Of a DNA stretch of 64,000 nt, positions 8,088 through 17,025 are shown piece after piece (positions within the stretch are counted from its first letter, which is position 1; every line of letters starts with the position of its first letter). Under the pieces are notes generated by a model. The model was not told the DNA's origin. It did no database searches and saw nothing but the letters and a program-made list of their open reading frames with translations. The stretch lies in assembly GCF_035013185.1 (NCBI RefSeq), contig NZ_JAYGJO010000005.1, forward strand, positions 198,709-262,708, written 5' to 3'. Position numbers and translations under genes: made by a program. The DNA comes from Acerihabitans sp035013185. Its GTDB lineage: Bacteria > Pseudomonadota > Gammaproteobacteria > Enterobacterales > Enterobacteriaceae.

Positions 8088-11000
8088 CTATTCTCCAGCA
8101 TGAGTTGTGTCCTCTGACGTCACCTTTTTAGGCTGTGGCACACCTGGGAATACGCGACGGACTAATACAAAAAACAGGGGAACCAGGAAGACCGCGAAAA
8201 CAGTCGCCGAGAGTGTTCCGCCGATAATTCCGGTACCAATTGCAATGCGGCTATTCGCGCCGGCGCCGGTGGAAATGGCTAACGGCAATACCCCTGCGGT
8301 AAAGGCCAGCGATGTCATCAAAATCGGGCGAAGCCTGAGTCTGGCGGCATTCATTGACGCGTCCAATAACGTTTGCCCTCGACGATAGTTTTCCTCTGCG
8401 AACTCCACGATGAGGATCGCGTTTTTTGACGACAAACCAACCACGGTCAATAACGCCACCTGGAAATAGATATCGTTTTCCAAGCCGCGTAAGGTAATGG
8501 CAAGTAACGCGCCGACAACGCCAAGCGGCACCACCATTAACACTGAAATAGGCACCGCCCAGCTTTCATATAACGCGGCCAGACACAGGAAAACCACAAG
8601 CAGCGATATGGCATACAACGACATTGCCTGCCCACTCGCCAGCTTTTCCTGATAGGACAAATCGGTCCATGAATACGTGCTTCCTGATGGCAATGTTTTG
8701 GCTAATGTTTCCATGGTATCCATCGCGGTACCGGAGCTGGTACCTGGAGCACCTTGTCCTTGTATTTCGTAGGATGACAACCCATTGTAACGAGAGAGCG
8801 CGTCAGAGCCGTAGACCCAGTGAGTCGACGCAAATGCAGAGAAGGGGGTCATTCTCGCCGAATTACTTGAACTGGCGTCCGAACTGTTGCGGACAAACCA
8901 TTGACCAATATCTTCGGGCTTACTGCGATATTCGTTGTCACCCTGGATATAGACTTTTTTTACGCGGCCCCGGTCAATAAAATCATTCACATAGGTACCG
9001 CCGAACGCGCTGCTCAGTGTACTGTCAACATCGCTGACAGACAGCCCCAGCGATAGTGCTTTTTGATCATCGACGTCGACCTGCAACTGCGGTAAATCCG
9101 GCAGCGAGTTAGGGCGAACCGCCATCAGTGCAGAGTTTTGATTCGCTTTGCCTAGCAGCTGATTGCGCATGGTCAGTAAATCACTGCGGCTGGTGCCGGG
9201 TTGCGCCTGTAGCTCAAAGGTAAATCCGTTTGACTGCCCAAGGCCGCTGACCGACGGTGGTGTTAACACAAAGATTTGCGCATCGCGAATCTTCGCTAGG
9301 TTCTTGGTCGCCCGCAACGCAATGGCATCTGCACCGTTATTCTTACCTTTACGCAGACTCCAGTTTTTCAATGCAATAAATCCCACGCCCGCATTCTGCC
9401 CGTTTCCGGCGAAACTAAAGCCGTTTACCAGCATTTTGACACCAACATTGTCTTTTTCCTGAGTGCTAAAGTAATCTTCGATCTGTTGACGAACCTGGGC
9501 GGTTCTCTCATCCGATGCTCCTGGCGGTAACGTATATTGCACCATAATGTACCCTTGATCCTCCGTAGGTAAAAAACCGGAAGGTAAGCGCAGATACATC
9601 ACACAGCACGCGACAATCAATAGGCCAAACAGCACTAAGTAACGAATCGGACCATGAATGACGTTACCGACCTTTGCCGAGTAACGGCGCTGTAAACTCG
9701 CATAACCCCGGTTGAACAGACCAAAAAAGCCCGTCTGTTTCTCGTGGTGTTTGGTCGGTTTTAGCAGCGTTGCGCACAGTGCAGGCGTCAGGGTCAATGC
9801 GACCAAGACCGAGAGCACCATGGCAGAAACGATGGTGATCGAAAACTGGCGGTAGATCACCCCGGTTGATCCGCTAAAAAATGCCATGGGCAAAAATACC
9901 GCCGACAACACCATGGCGATGCCCACCAGCGCGCCGGTAATTTCTTGCATGGATTTGGCCGTTGCCTCTTTTGGCGGCAGATGTTCCTCTCGCATCACGC
10001 GCTCGACGTTTTCTACCACCACGATAGCGTCATCGACCAGTAAGCCTATGGATAACACCATGCCAAACATCGTCAACGTATTGATGGAGTAACCACACGC
10101 AGAAAGAACGCCGAAGGTGCCGAGAAGGACCACCGGTACCGCAATAGCAGGGATAAGCGTCGCACGAATGTTTTGCAGAAACACAAACATCACAATAACC
10201 ACGAAAACCACTGCTTCTAACAGCGTTTTGACGACTTCTTCGATGGAAATCTTAATGAACTCGGTGCTATCAAGAGGGTAGGCAACGGTGTAACCCACTG
10301 GCATGGATTTCTCGAAGTCGGCTACGCTCTGCTTAACACGCTCAGCGGTAGACAGGGCATTGGCACCTGGCGCCAGTTTGATGGCGATACCGCTGGCCGG
10401 ATGCCCGTTAGCCAGTACGTTGGAGCTATACGTCTCCTGGCCCATCTCTACCCTTGCGACATCCTTTAAACGAACAATCGCGCCATCACTGTTGCTTTTA
10501 AGCACAATGTTTCTAAATTGCTCAGGGGTTTGCAAACGCGAACGGGCTTTGATCGTTGCCACCAGTTGCTGCCCTTCCTGGGATGGCTGGGCGCCTATCT
10601 GTCCGGCTGAAACTTGCGCATTTTGATTTTTCAATGCGGTCTCAACATCGGATGGCATCAGAAAATACGAGGCCAATTTGGCCGGGTCCAGCCAAATTCT
10701 CATGGCGTATTGCGCGCCGAACACCTGGACATCACCGACGCCATTAATACGCGAGAGGCTATCCTGCATGTTGCTGACCAGATAATCGCTCACGTCGGCT
10801 GAGGTGGACTTATCCGTTTTATCATAGAGACTCATCACCAGAAGAAAATCATTTTGGCTCTTTTTGACCGTCACACCTTGTGCGGTAACCTCACTCGGCA
10901 GACTGTTTTGTGCCTGTTGTACTTTGTTCTGTACTTGCACTTGAGCAATGTCTGGATCCGTTCCTTGCTTGAACGTCACCTTAATGCTGACTTGTCCGGT

Positions 11001-11258
11001 TGAGGCTGTGCTGGTCGATGAAAAGTAAAGCAGGCCATCCAGTCCGGTGAGCTGTTGCTCAATCACCTGCGTCACGCTGTTTTCCAGTGTTTCTGCTGAG
11101 GCCCCAGTATAGGTTGCGCTGATAGAAATTTGCGGCGGTGCAACGTCAGGATATTGCGCAATGGGTAAGTTGTTGATTGACATTACACCACACATTGAAA
11201 TGACAATGGCGATGACCCAGGCAAAAATAGGACGAGTGATAAAAAATTGAGCAAGCAT
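8088..11258 (-). CDS. RND multidrug efflux transporter (AcrB/MexB-type, HAE1 family)
   Basis: 1056 residues, the normal AcrB length. It opens with the typical MLAQFFITRPIFAWVIAI helix. The proton-relay aspartate pair is visible in SIGLLVDDAIVVVENVERV, and the second half repeats the fold (VGLSSKNAILIVEFAEE). Two large periplasmic loops are intact. It is an inner-membrane proton-driven exporter of drugs or toxic small molecules, joined to the adaptor encoded one base upstream and the outer membrane factor downstream. Transcription is probably controlled by the divergent TetR gene through the palindrome at 12437. Substrates unknown. Confidence 0.96.
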   Translation of the reverse strand: MLAQFFITRPIFAWVIAIVISMCGVMSINNLPIAQYPDVAPPQISISATYTGASAETLENSVTQVIEQQLTGLDGLLYFSSTSTASTGQVSIKVTFKQGTDPDIAQVQVQNKVQQAQNSLPSEVTAQGVTVKKSQNDFLLVMSLYDKTDKSTSADVSDYLVSNMQDSLSRINGVGDVQVFGAQYAMRIWLDPAKLASYFLMPSDVETALKNQNAQVSAGQIGAQPSQEGQQLVATIKARSRLQTPEQFRNIVLKSNSDGAIVRLKDVARVEMGQETYSSNVLANGHPASGIAIKLAPGANALSTAERVKQSVADFEKSMPVGYTVAYPLDSTEFIKISIEEVVKTLLEAVVFVVIVMFVFLQNIRATLIPAIAVPVVLLGTFGVLSACGYSINTLTMFGMVLSIGLLVDDAIVVVENVERVMREEHLPPKEATAKSMQEITGALVGIAMVLSAVFLPMAFFSGSTGVIYRQFSITIVSAMVLSVLVALTLTPALCATLLKPTKHHEKQTGFFGLFNRGYASLQRRYSAKVGNVIHGPIRYLVLFGLLIVACCVMYLRLPSGFLPTEDQGYIMVQYTLPPGASDERTAQVRQQIEDYFSTQEKDNVGVKMLVNGFSFAGNGQNAGVGFIALKNWSLRKGKNNGADAIALRATKNLAKIRDAQIFVLTPPSVSGLGQSNGFTFELQAQPGTSRSDLLTMRNQLLGKANQNSALMAVRPNSLPDLPQLQVDVDDQKALSLGLSVSDVDSTLSSAFGGTYVNDFIDRGRVKKVYIQGDNEYRSKPEDIGQWFVRNSSDASSSNSARMTPFSAFASTHWVYGSDALSRYNGLSSYEIQGQGAPGTSSGTAMDTMETLAKTLPSGSTYSWTDLSYQEKLASGQAMSLYAISLLVVFLCLAALYESWAVPISVLMVVPLGVVGALLAITLRGLENDIYFQVALLTVVGLSSKNAILIVEFAEENYRRGQTLLDASMNAARLRLRPILMTSLAFTAGVLPLAISTGAGANSRIAIGTGIIGGTLSATVFAVFLVPLFFVLVRRVFPGVPQPKKVTSEDTTHAGE

Positions 11259-11259
11259 A

Positions 11260-12435
11260 TTATTTTTTCACTCCAGGAGGCGTATCCGCAGCCGAACTCT
11301 CATTTTTCTCATCAAGAACGACGGCCTTTACTTGCATGCCTGGCTGAATTTTTGAGGTGCCTTCCACAATAAGTTTATCCCCCTCATTAAGCCCTTTACT
11401 GATCAGCCAGTCGCTTCCAATCACACGCTCGGTCGTGACGACACGCTGCTCAACTTTATTATCCTTGTCGACGACGTAGGCGATAGCATTGCCTTTTACA
11501 TCACGCGATATCCCTTTCTGCGATGCTAAAACACCGTGTGTGTCAACACCATCATCCACCGTTGCCCGCACATACATGCCCGGTAAAAGTGTGTTTTCAG
11601 GATTAGGGACTACCGCACGTAAGGTCACCGAGCCTGTGGACTCATCAACGGAAACTTCAGTCAGTTCGAGTCTCCCCTGTGGGGCATAAGTCGTCCCATC
11701 TTCTAGTGTGATCGTGACCGGAATATCGCCTTTCAGCTGGGTATTCTTACGCTGTTTCCTGAGTTTTAATAACTCTGTGCTGGATTGCGTCAGATCAACA
11801 TAAATCGGATCCAGCGTCCTGATAGTGGCCAACGCATCCGTTTGGCTGGCCGTGACCAACGCGCCTGGGGTAACGGAGGAGATGCCGATACGGCCCGAGA
11901 TAGGCGCCCGGACCTTGGTGTAATTTAGATTGATTTGTGCGCTTTCAAGTGCAGCTTTGTATTGGGCGACAGACGCAACATCTTGCAGGTAGGTTGCTTT
12001 TGCATCGTCGGCATCCTGTTTTGATACACCTTTTTCTTTGACCAGTTCGGCATACCGATCGGCTTTGAGTTTGCTGGACACTACCGTTGCCTGGGCATTT
12101 TTTAGCTGCGCGAGCGCCTGGTCATAACTGGCCTGGTAAGTCGCAGGATCTATTTGATATAGAACTTGCCCGGCTTTGACCTCTGCCCCCTCGGTGAATA
12201 GGCGTTGCTTGATAATCCCATCGACCTGAGGGCGGACATCGGATGTCATGGTGCTGGTCACCCGACCGGTTAACTCACTGGTTAATGTCACGGGTTGCGT
12301 ATGAATCAACTTTACCGCCACCTCGAGTGGTGTATTTGATCCCGTAGCAGGAGGATCCGAATCCCACTTGCATCCAGTCACACTCGCGGTAAGTAACAGT
12401 ACACTTAAAAGGGGGCAGATGATTTTTTTTGTCAT
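11260..12435 (-). CDS. RND periplasmic adaptor (membrane fusion lipoprotein, AcrA-type)
   Basis: 391 residues from ATG 12435; an in-frame TTG at 12456 would run through the operator. The signal peptide ends at the lipobox SVTGC (Cys22). The lipoyl motif halves (GIIKQRLFTEGAEVKAGQVLYQIDP split around the hairpin), the alpha-helical hairpin and the beta-barrel (VRAPISGRIG, GMYVRATV) are in the order of HlyD/AcrA adaptors. It bridges pump and outer membrane duct. Only one base separates it from the pump gene, so the two are co-transcribed. First gene of the efflux operon. Confidence 0.95.
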   Translation of the reverse strand: MTKKIICPLLSVLLLTASVTGCKWDSDPPATGSNTPLEVAVKLIHTQPVTLTSELTGRVTSTMTSDVRPQVDGIIKQRLFTEGAEVKAGQVLYQIDPATYQASYDQALAQLKNAQATVVSSKLKADRYAELVKEKGVSKQDADDAKATYLQDVASVAQYKAALESAQINLNYTKVRAPISGRIGISSVTPGALVTASQTDALATIRTLDPIYVDLTQSSTELLKLRKQRKNTQLKGDIPVTITLEDGTTYAPQGRLELTEVSVDESTGSVTLRAVVPNPENTLLPGMYVRATVDDGVDTHGVLASQKGISRDVKGNAIAYVVDKDNKVEQRVVTTERVIGSDWLISKGLNEGDKLIVEGTSKIQPGMQVKAVVLDEKNESSAADTPPGVKK

Positions 12436-12436
12436 G

Positions 12437-12452
12437 GAATGAACGCTCAATC
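12437..12452. promoter_or_regulatory. probable TetR operator of the efflux operon
   Basis: Imperfect palindrome GAATGAACGCTCAATC just upstream of the adaptor ATG and in the divergent spacer with tetR. It closely matches the palindrome at 14638-14655 in front of the paralogous tetR gene (TGAACGCTCA core in both), which is the main evidence that it is an operator. Binding here would block the efflux promoter region. Confidence 0.7.
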
Positions 12453-12536
12453 TCAAAATTTGACGTATTATGGATGTATAAAAATTATGTTAGCAAGACC
12501 ATTTTCACTAAAATTACACTAGGGAAACGTAATGTT

Positions 12537-13148
12537 ATGAATACATCAGAAAAGGCCAAAGATGAGAAAGTTAACCTGCGAAGGTTACAAATTTTAGTTG
12601 CCGCCAGAAAATGCATTATTCAGCATGGCTTCCATGCAACAACAATGTCTCAAATATCTGATTTATCTGGGCTTAGCGTTGGTGTTATTTATCGTTATTT
12701 TTCTAATAAAGAAGAACTGATAAATGAAATTGTAAAAGAAATTGTCAATAAACGCTTGAAAATGATTACAGCCTTGAACATTGATCTTATAGAAATGTCC
12801 GACATGTTGACCGATAGACTTGGCATGCAAAGGCTGGATAGCGACTTTGTAACAGATAACATTCTGATGTTTGAGGTGCTGGCCGAAGTCCGTAGAAATG
12901 AACATGTTGCGGCTATCTTTAAGGACGCTGATGTAAGAATGTCCGATGTATTATTATCCAAATTTATGGCTTTTCAGCCAAAGAAAAATCTCGATATTGT
13001 TAAGGCTCAGGTCGAGATAATGATGGAGCTGTTTTATGGGAGTGATATTCGCAGTTTTGTTAAAAGAGAAATGAATGACGAAAGATTACGAGAACTTCAT
13101 GATGATGTTTTGTCCTCTTTATTTAAAGTAAAAATAAAAAGAAAATAA
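12537..13148 (+). CDS. TetR/AcrR-family repressor, divergent from the RND operon
   Basis: 203 residues from ATG 12537 (AGGGA upstream). The N-terminal helix-turn-helix is clear: FHATTMSQISDLSGLSVGVIYRYFSNKEELINEIV. The C-terminal ligand domain is ordinary in length. The gene diverges from the efflux operon, with the palindrome in the shared spacer, as in acrR-acrAB. By analogy it represses the pump and itself until a substrate binds. It is about 60 percent identical by eye to the TetR at 14735 over the whole length, so the two are paralogues. The gene is A+T-rich compared with the pump genes. Confidence 0.92.
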   Translation: MNTSEKAKDEKVNLRRLQILVAARKCIIQHGFHATTMSQISDLSGLSVGVIYRYFSNKEELINEIVKEIVNKRLKMITALNIDLIEMSDMLTDRLGMQRLDSDFVTDNILMFEVLAEVRRNEHVAAIFKDADVRMSDVLLSKFMAFQPKKNLDIVKAQVEIMMELFYGSDIRSFVKREMNDERLRELHDDVLSSLFKVKIKRK

Positions 13149-13393
13149 TCAACCAGTTAAGAATAAATGTCATCAAAGCAAATAACATCCCGCCTGGCGC
13201 CATTCACACCAGACGGAATGTCAATTCTCGCCGATGGCCCAGTAGGGCTGGCGGGGGGGAATTATTACCCCACCAGTCCAAGGGGTATGGACGATTTCTT
13301 GATTGCCTTGGCTGTCGTTCATGTATTCGTACGGAAATCACGCCCTGTCAGTCAAACTCCACATCAAATACGAAATAATATTCAATATGTTAC

Positions 13394-14146
13394 TTAGAAT
13401 GAGTAATTTATACCTATGCCTAATGAACTAACACCTGATTTATCAACCATAGGACTGTTTTTCACTTGACTGGAGAGGACACTATAACGTGCACTGATAG
13501 AGGCTTTCCAGTCAGTTGCAAAGGGGTAATCCAGTGACATTTGTACGTAAGGAGATATGCTGTCATTGGGATCATAGGCGTTCAATCCACTACGCAACGA
13601 TTCGCTCTGACTGATACCATAGTAATATTCATTTTGCTTTTTACTGCTCCATAACACACCTACACCAGGAGTGAACTCAAATTTATTCCATTCGAAACGA
13701 TAGCTATAACCTACGTCACTGGTCATTCCATTGCTATCACCCGACGTGTCTCTCATGACATCGGCATGGATAACCCCCCAAATATCGCGATGGATATATG
13801 ACATACCCGCCATGATGGTTGATTTACGTTTGTTGAGTTTTTTTAACTGGCTATCATCGGTATCACCGGATTTAAACCCCATAGGTGAATATTCACCTAT
13901 AACATTAAATTCATTATGATCATCCTTGTATAGGTGAATGCCAGCACCTAAACCATGGATGAAAAAATACTGAGAGTCGTAATTAATGAAAGGTAGAGGG
14001 GAGGCTTTAGTATTTGCACCCTTGTAAGGACTGGTTTTAATGCCGACTGCAGCCCCAAGCGATAAATCATCAGCTGCAGCATTTTGTATCAACCCCAGCG
14101 ACAAGAGCACGGCGAGAGGAGTATAATTTTTATCAAATTTAGTCAT
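13394..14146 (-). CDS. MipA/OmpV family outer membrane protein
   Basis: 250 residues with an N-terminal signal peptide ending near NAAADD, then alternating beta-strand sequence and a C-terminal strand ending in Phe (GIGINYSF), typical of outer membrane barrels. DLSLGAAVGIKTSPYKG and the GLGAGIHLY and YSPYVQMSLDYPF-like segments match the MipA/OmpV family, whose members scaffold murein enzymes or act as porin-like surface proteins. It sits between two paralogous tetR genes and may belong to one regulon, though no shared operator is seen immediately at its start. Family firm, role not. Confidence 0.85.
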   Translation of the reverse strand: MTKFDKNYTPLAVLLSLGLIQNAAADDLSLGAAVGIKTSPYKGANTKASPLPFINYDSQYFFIHGLGAGIHLYKDDHNEFNVIGEYSPMGFKSGDTDDSQLKKLNKRKSTIMAGMSYIHRDIWGVIHADVMRDTSGDSNGMTSDVGYSYRFEWNKFEFTPGVGVLWSSKKQNEYYYGISQSESLRSGLNAYDPNDSISPYVQMSLDYPFATDWKASISARYSVLSSQVKNSPMVDKSGVSSLGIGINYSF

Positions 14147-14637
14147 TTTTTAATCCAAAATTTTATTGGAACTATTTGTAACTTATCGCCAAGAATGTAA
14201 TCATGCCACTCTGCATAAGCCACATTTATCGACGACCCCGTTGGGGGACATGAGGTGCCTTGGCGCATTCTCCGCAGCGAGTCTCTGATAAGTATGAATC
14301 AATGAAATACATTCTGAAAATAGGCTAAGTAGCGTTATAACAATCGGTCGTTTAAGTACATAAATTTTATATAAAATCATTCCACTTTAACTTTTTCTTC
14401 CTCTGAAAAAGAGGCAAGTTGATGATGCCACCAATCTGCAGACGCACTTTTGATGTACTTGTGACTTGCCTATTTAACACACGTGTTAACAAATGGATCG
14501 GGCATGAATAACTTGCATACTCACCTCCGGCGTCGTGTTCTTTATTCTGAGAGGTGAAACAGTGCTCAAGTCACATCTCATTACAAATTTTATAAAAAAA
14601 TTACATCAGTTATCTTTAAATTAAATAAATCAAACAT
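14147..14637. other. long divergent spacer between mipA-like and tetR-like genes
   Basis: About 490 bases with no reading frame worth calling. It contains an inverted repeat TTAACAC-AC-GTGTTAA at 14474-14489 (seven-base arms), which is operator-like, and a small hairpin CCTCT-GAAAA-AGAGG near 14400. Probably holds the promoters of both flanking genes. Confidence 0.45.
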
Positions 14638-14655
14638 TGAGTGAACGCTCACTCA
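14638..14655. promoter_or_regulatory. TetR operator palindrome upstream of the second tetR
   Basis: Near-perfect palindrome with seven-base arms TGAGTGA / TCACTCA around ACGC. It overlaps the likely promoter of the tetR gene at 14735, and shares its core with the palindrome at 12437 in front of the efflux operon. Suggests autoregulation and possibly cross-regulation by the two repressors. Confidence 0.75.
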
Positions 14656-14734
14656 TATATCTAGTATAGTATTGATATAAAAATGTTGAGTTGGCAAGAT
14701 CCTTTTCACAAAACATACAATAGGAGTGATCACG

Positions 14735-15346
14735 ATGTTAAGCGATGTGGAAACAGCAAAAAAGAACAAAATAAATCTGCGTAAGTCGCAAATTTTCACA
14801 GCGACAAGATTGTGTGTTATAAAACAGGGCTTTCATGCTGCATCAATGTCACAAATATCTGATTTATCTGGATTAAGTGTTGGTTTGATTTATAGATATT
14901 TTACAAATAAAGAAGAGCTTATAAATGAAGTGGTTAAAAAAATTGTCGACAAACGCTTAAAAATACTCACATCTCTTGATGTGAATCTTATTGAAATTTC
15001 GGACATTCTAACGACGCAGTACGCAATGCAGAAAATTGATAACGATTTCATAACAGACAACATCCTTATGTCGGAAGTTATGGCTGAAGCAGGTAAAAAC
15101 CCCAAGGTTGCTGCTATTTATATAGAAGCCGATACAAGAATGTTTGATGCTTTACTTGCTAAATTTTGTAAATTCCAACCAGAAAAAGATATTGAAACTG
15201 TAAAAGCGCAAGTAGAAGTCATGATGACATTATTTTGTGGAAATGATGTACGTTCGTTTTTTAAAAGAAAAGCCAATGAAGAAAAGCTAAGAGACCTCCA
15301 TGACAAAGTATTATCTTCATTATTTAACACTGATATTGCACGGTAG
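14735..15346 (+). CDS. TetR/AcrR-family repressor, paralogue of the RND-linked TetR
   Basis: 203 residues from ATG 14735; AGGAG lies eight bases before. The upstream GTG at 14726 would overlap the ribosome site. The helix-turn-helix (FHAASMSQISDLSGLSVGLIYRYFTNKEELINEVV) is almost identical to that of the TetR at 12537, so both probably read the same operator. The leader just before each gene is also similar (a GCAAGA-N-C-TTTTCAC block), so the duplication included the regulatory region. No efflux operon is attached here; the next gene upstream, divergent, is the MipA-like gene. The ligand domains have diverged more than the DNA-binding parts. Confidence 0.9.
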   Translation: MLSDVETAKKNKINLRKSQIFTATRLCVIKQGFHAASMSQISDLSGLSVGLIYRYFTNKEELINEVVKKIVDKRLKILTSLDVNLIEISDILTTQYAMQKIDNDFITDNILMSEVMAEAGKNPKVAAIYIEADTRMFDALLAKFCKFQPEKDIETVKAQVEVMMTLFCGNDVRSFFKRKANEEKLRDLHDKVLSSLFNTDIAR

Positions 15347-15896
15347 AGTAGAAAACGAACAGGTTGTTAATCAACAGGTTGAGGTTGATGCCCGTGCTCC
15401 ATGCGGTGTCTGGAATAAAGTCATCCACCGCGCCTGAGTTCGTCGGCGTCAATCCTGAGCCACCGCCTCAACGACGCCTGAAATATCCGTGCCTGGAATG
15501 ATCGGCAATGGCATCTGTGGCCGCCATTGCGGGGGACGGGTGCGGTATCCCTCGCGCAGGTACCCGTCGGGGGGATTAACGCCTATCGACGCGAGACGCG
15601 TTATTTCAGGTTTTACGCCGTGAGAAATTCGATGTATTGAGCATGAGGGCCACCGAACTTTTAGCAGAAAATGACGCTAAAAACGCCGTTGGCGTACCTG
15701 TTATTTAAGGACAATCCGACCTTTCTTATCTGATTAACAAATGGCAAGTGGTGGGATATGTCACCGCAGCCGGCAAGTCGTTAACCGACGGTTGACAGCA
15801 GGTTTATACCGGATCGTCTCAGGCAAAATCTGATTTATGTCATAAAGTTTTTTTTTATACAAATGTAAACTACTTTTTAGAGAATTTATTATAGAA
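15347..15896. other. gene remnant region, unrecognised
   Basis: 550 bases with higher G+C than the tetR gene before it and no intact frame. On the + strand, around 15630-15840, short coding-like stretches are broken by stops (for example LLAENDAKNAVGVPVI, then DLSYLINKWQVVGYVTAAGKSLTDG), as expected for a degraded gene. I cannot name the family. Confidence 0.35.
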
Positions 15897-15974
15897 TTGT
15901 TTCTCGCACCTGGATATATTTCAGGTTACTTTCAGGTGGAAACTACAGTTTTTATAATCAAAGAGATTATTGAA

Positions 15975-16493
15975 ATGTTTAAAAACTTAAGCAAAGCTTT
16001 ATGTTTTTTTATAATGACATTCACCGCCGGAACTGATGCTAGCGAGATAAATTTATACTCCATTAATACCGGTTCGTTTGTGTATCACCTGACAGGTAAC
16101 TACGGGCAATATAACGAATTTTTTGATAATAGATTCTTTTCTGTGGAGCGGAAGTTCTCTGAAGATTCTAAATACAGCGCATTACTGGGTACGATGCGCA
16201 ACAGCTTTGGTGACCGCTGTATAGCCATGGGGCTGAGACGGGACTGGATATCTGGTGATTCAGACTGGGTTTTAAAAGGGGTATATGGTTATACAGGTGA
16301 ATTCTTTTTTGATGCGTTAAGTCACTGCGGTGATCATGGCTCATATCACGATTTTAAGAAAATAACCGGAATAGGATTTTCACCCTATATATATCATGCA
16401 ATTCAATACAATTTTACAAGTTACTTCAGTATTGAAAGTGGGATAATTATTCCTTCTGTGTTTGTCGTGAGCGTGCAATGGAGCTTTAGATAA
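15975..16493 (+). CDS. small exported protein, likely outer membrane barrel, unrecognised
   Basis: 172 residues from ATG 15975; the longer frame from a non-ATG start at 15897 would place 26 odd residues before a good signal peptide (MFKNLSKALCFFIMTFTAGTDAS). After it come alternating aromatic and polar strands (YSALLGTMRNSFGDRCIAMGLRRDW, GYTGEFFFDAL) and a final strand ending SVQWSFR, which fits a small beta-barrel or barrel-like periplasmic protein. Two cysteines flank the centre. Neighbours are remnants on both sides, so context does not help. Function not assigned. Confidence 0.6.
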   Translation: MFKNLSKALCFFIMTFTAGTDASEINLYSINTGSFVYHLTGNYGQYNEFFDNRFFSVERKFSEDSKYSALLGTMRNSFGDRCIAMGLRRDWISGDSDWVLKGVYGYTGEFFFDALSHCGDHGSYHDFKKITGIGFSPYIYHAIQYNFTSYFSIESGIIIPSVFVVSVQWSFR

Positions 16494-17025
16494 ATTTTCA
16501 CCGTTATCCTAAAGCAACTTTTTTCGCTCATGTATTCACTTAATTGATAGCGGTAACTGTTAATTTCGTTAACAGTTGCCGTCATGAAAAAAGTGCGTTT
16601 CACTGAAAATCAGATCTTGCGGATCCTGAAAAACGTTGAAGGTGATCGGCATGTGAAAGATGTTCCTCTGTGTCCCCATCACCCATTAGTATTTTTATGG
16701 GGTGGGGCATCTATCCTGACACTAGGGGGGAGAACGCATAATTAGAAACTTTCGTTCGCCGTACATCACTTACTAGATTGATGCTGATGAACGACGTCGG
16801 ATGGAAAAATCAGTGCAACAAACACGTGATAAATCTTACGCGTAACGCCTTATCGTCATACTTGTGCTCGCCCATGGAGATCATCTTACCAATGTTGCCC
16901 GATCTCTTTGTGCCACACGTTCTTCGATAAGACGCTGAGCCAACCTACTGCCGCGCGAAAAGTATCACCTTACTCGTTGATAATGGCATTATTTTATTCA
17001 CCTTGAATAAATAGAATAGAACTGA
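16494..17025. mobile_element. nested IS3-family remnants
   Basis: From 16584 a truncated IS3-family orfA start can be read on the + strand (MKKVRFTENQILRILKNVEG, then HVKDV), characteristic of IS407-like elements, lost after 27 codons. It runs directly into 16670-16731, which matches, in the opposite orientation, the left end of the IS3-like element at 61420-61481 (shared TGTCCCCAT and CTGACACTAGGGG). The rest up to 17025 shows nothing else. Confidence 0.65.

Noticed and set aside
13149..13393. Short + strand frame between tetR and the MipA-like gene
   Set aside because: No start context, low-quality composition, and neither strand gives a recognisable product.
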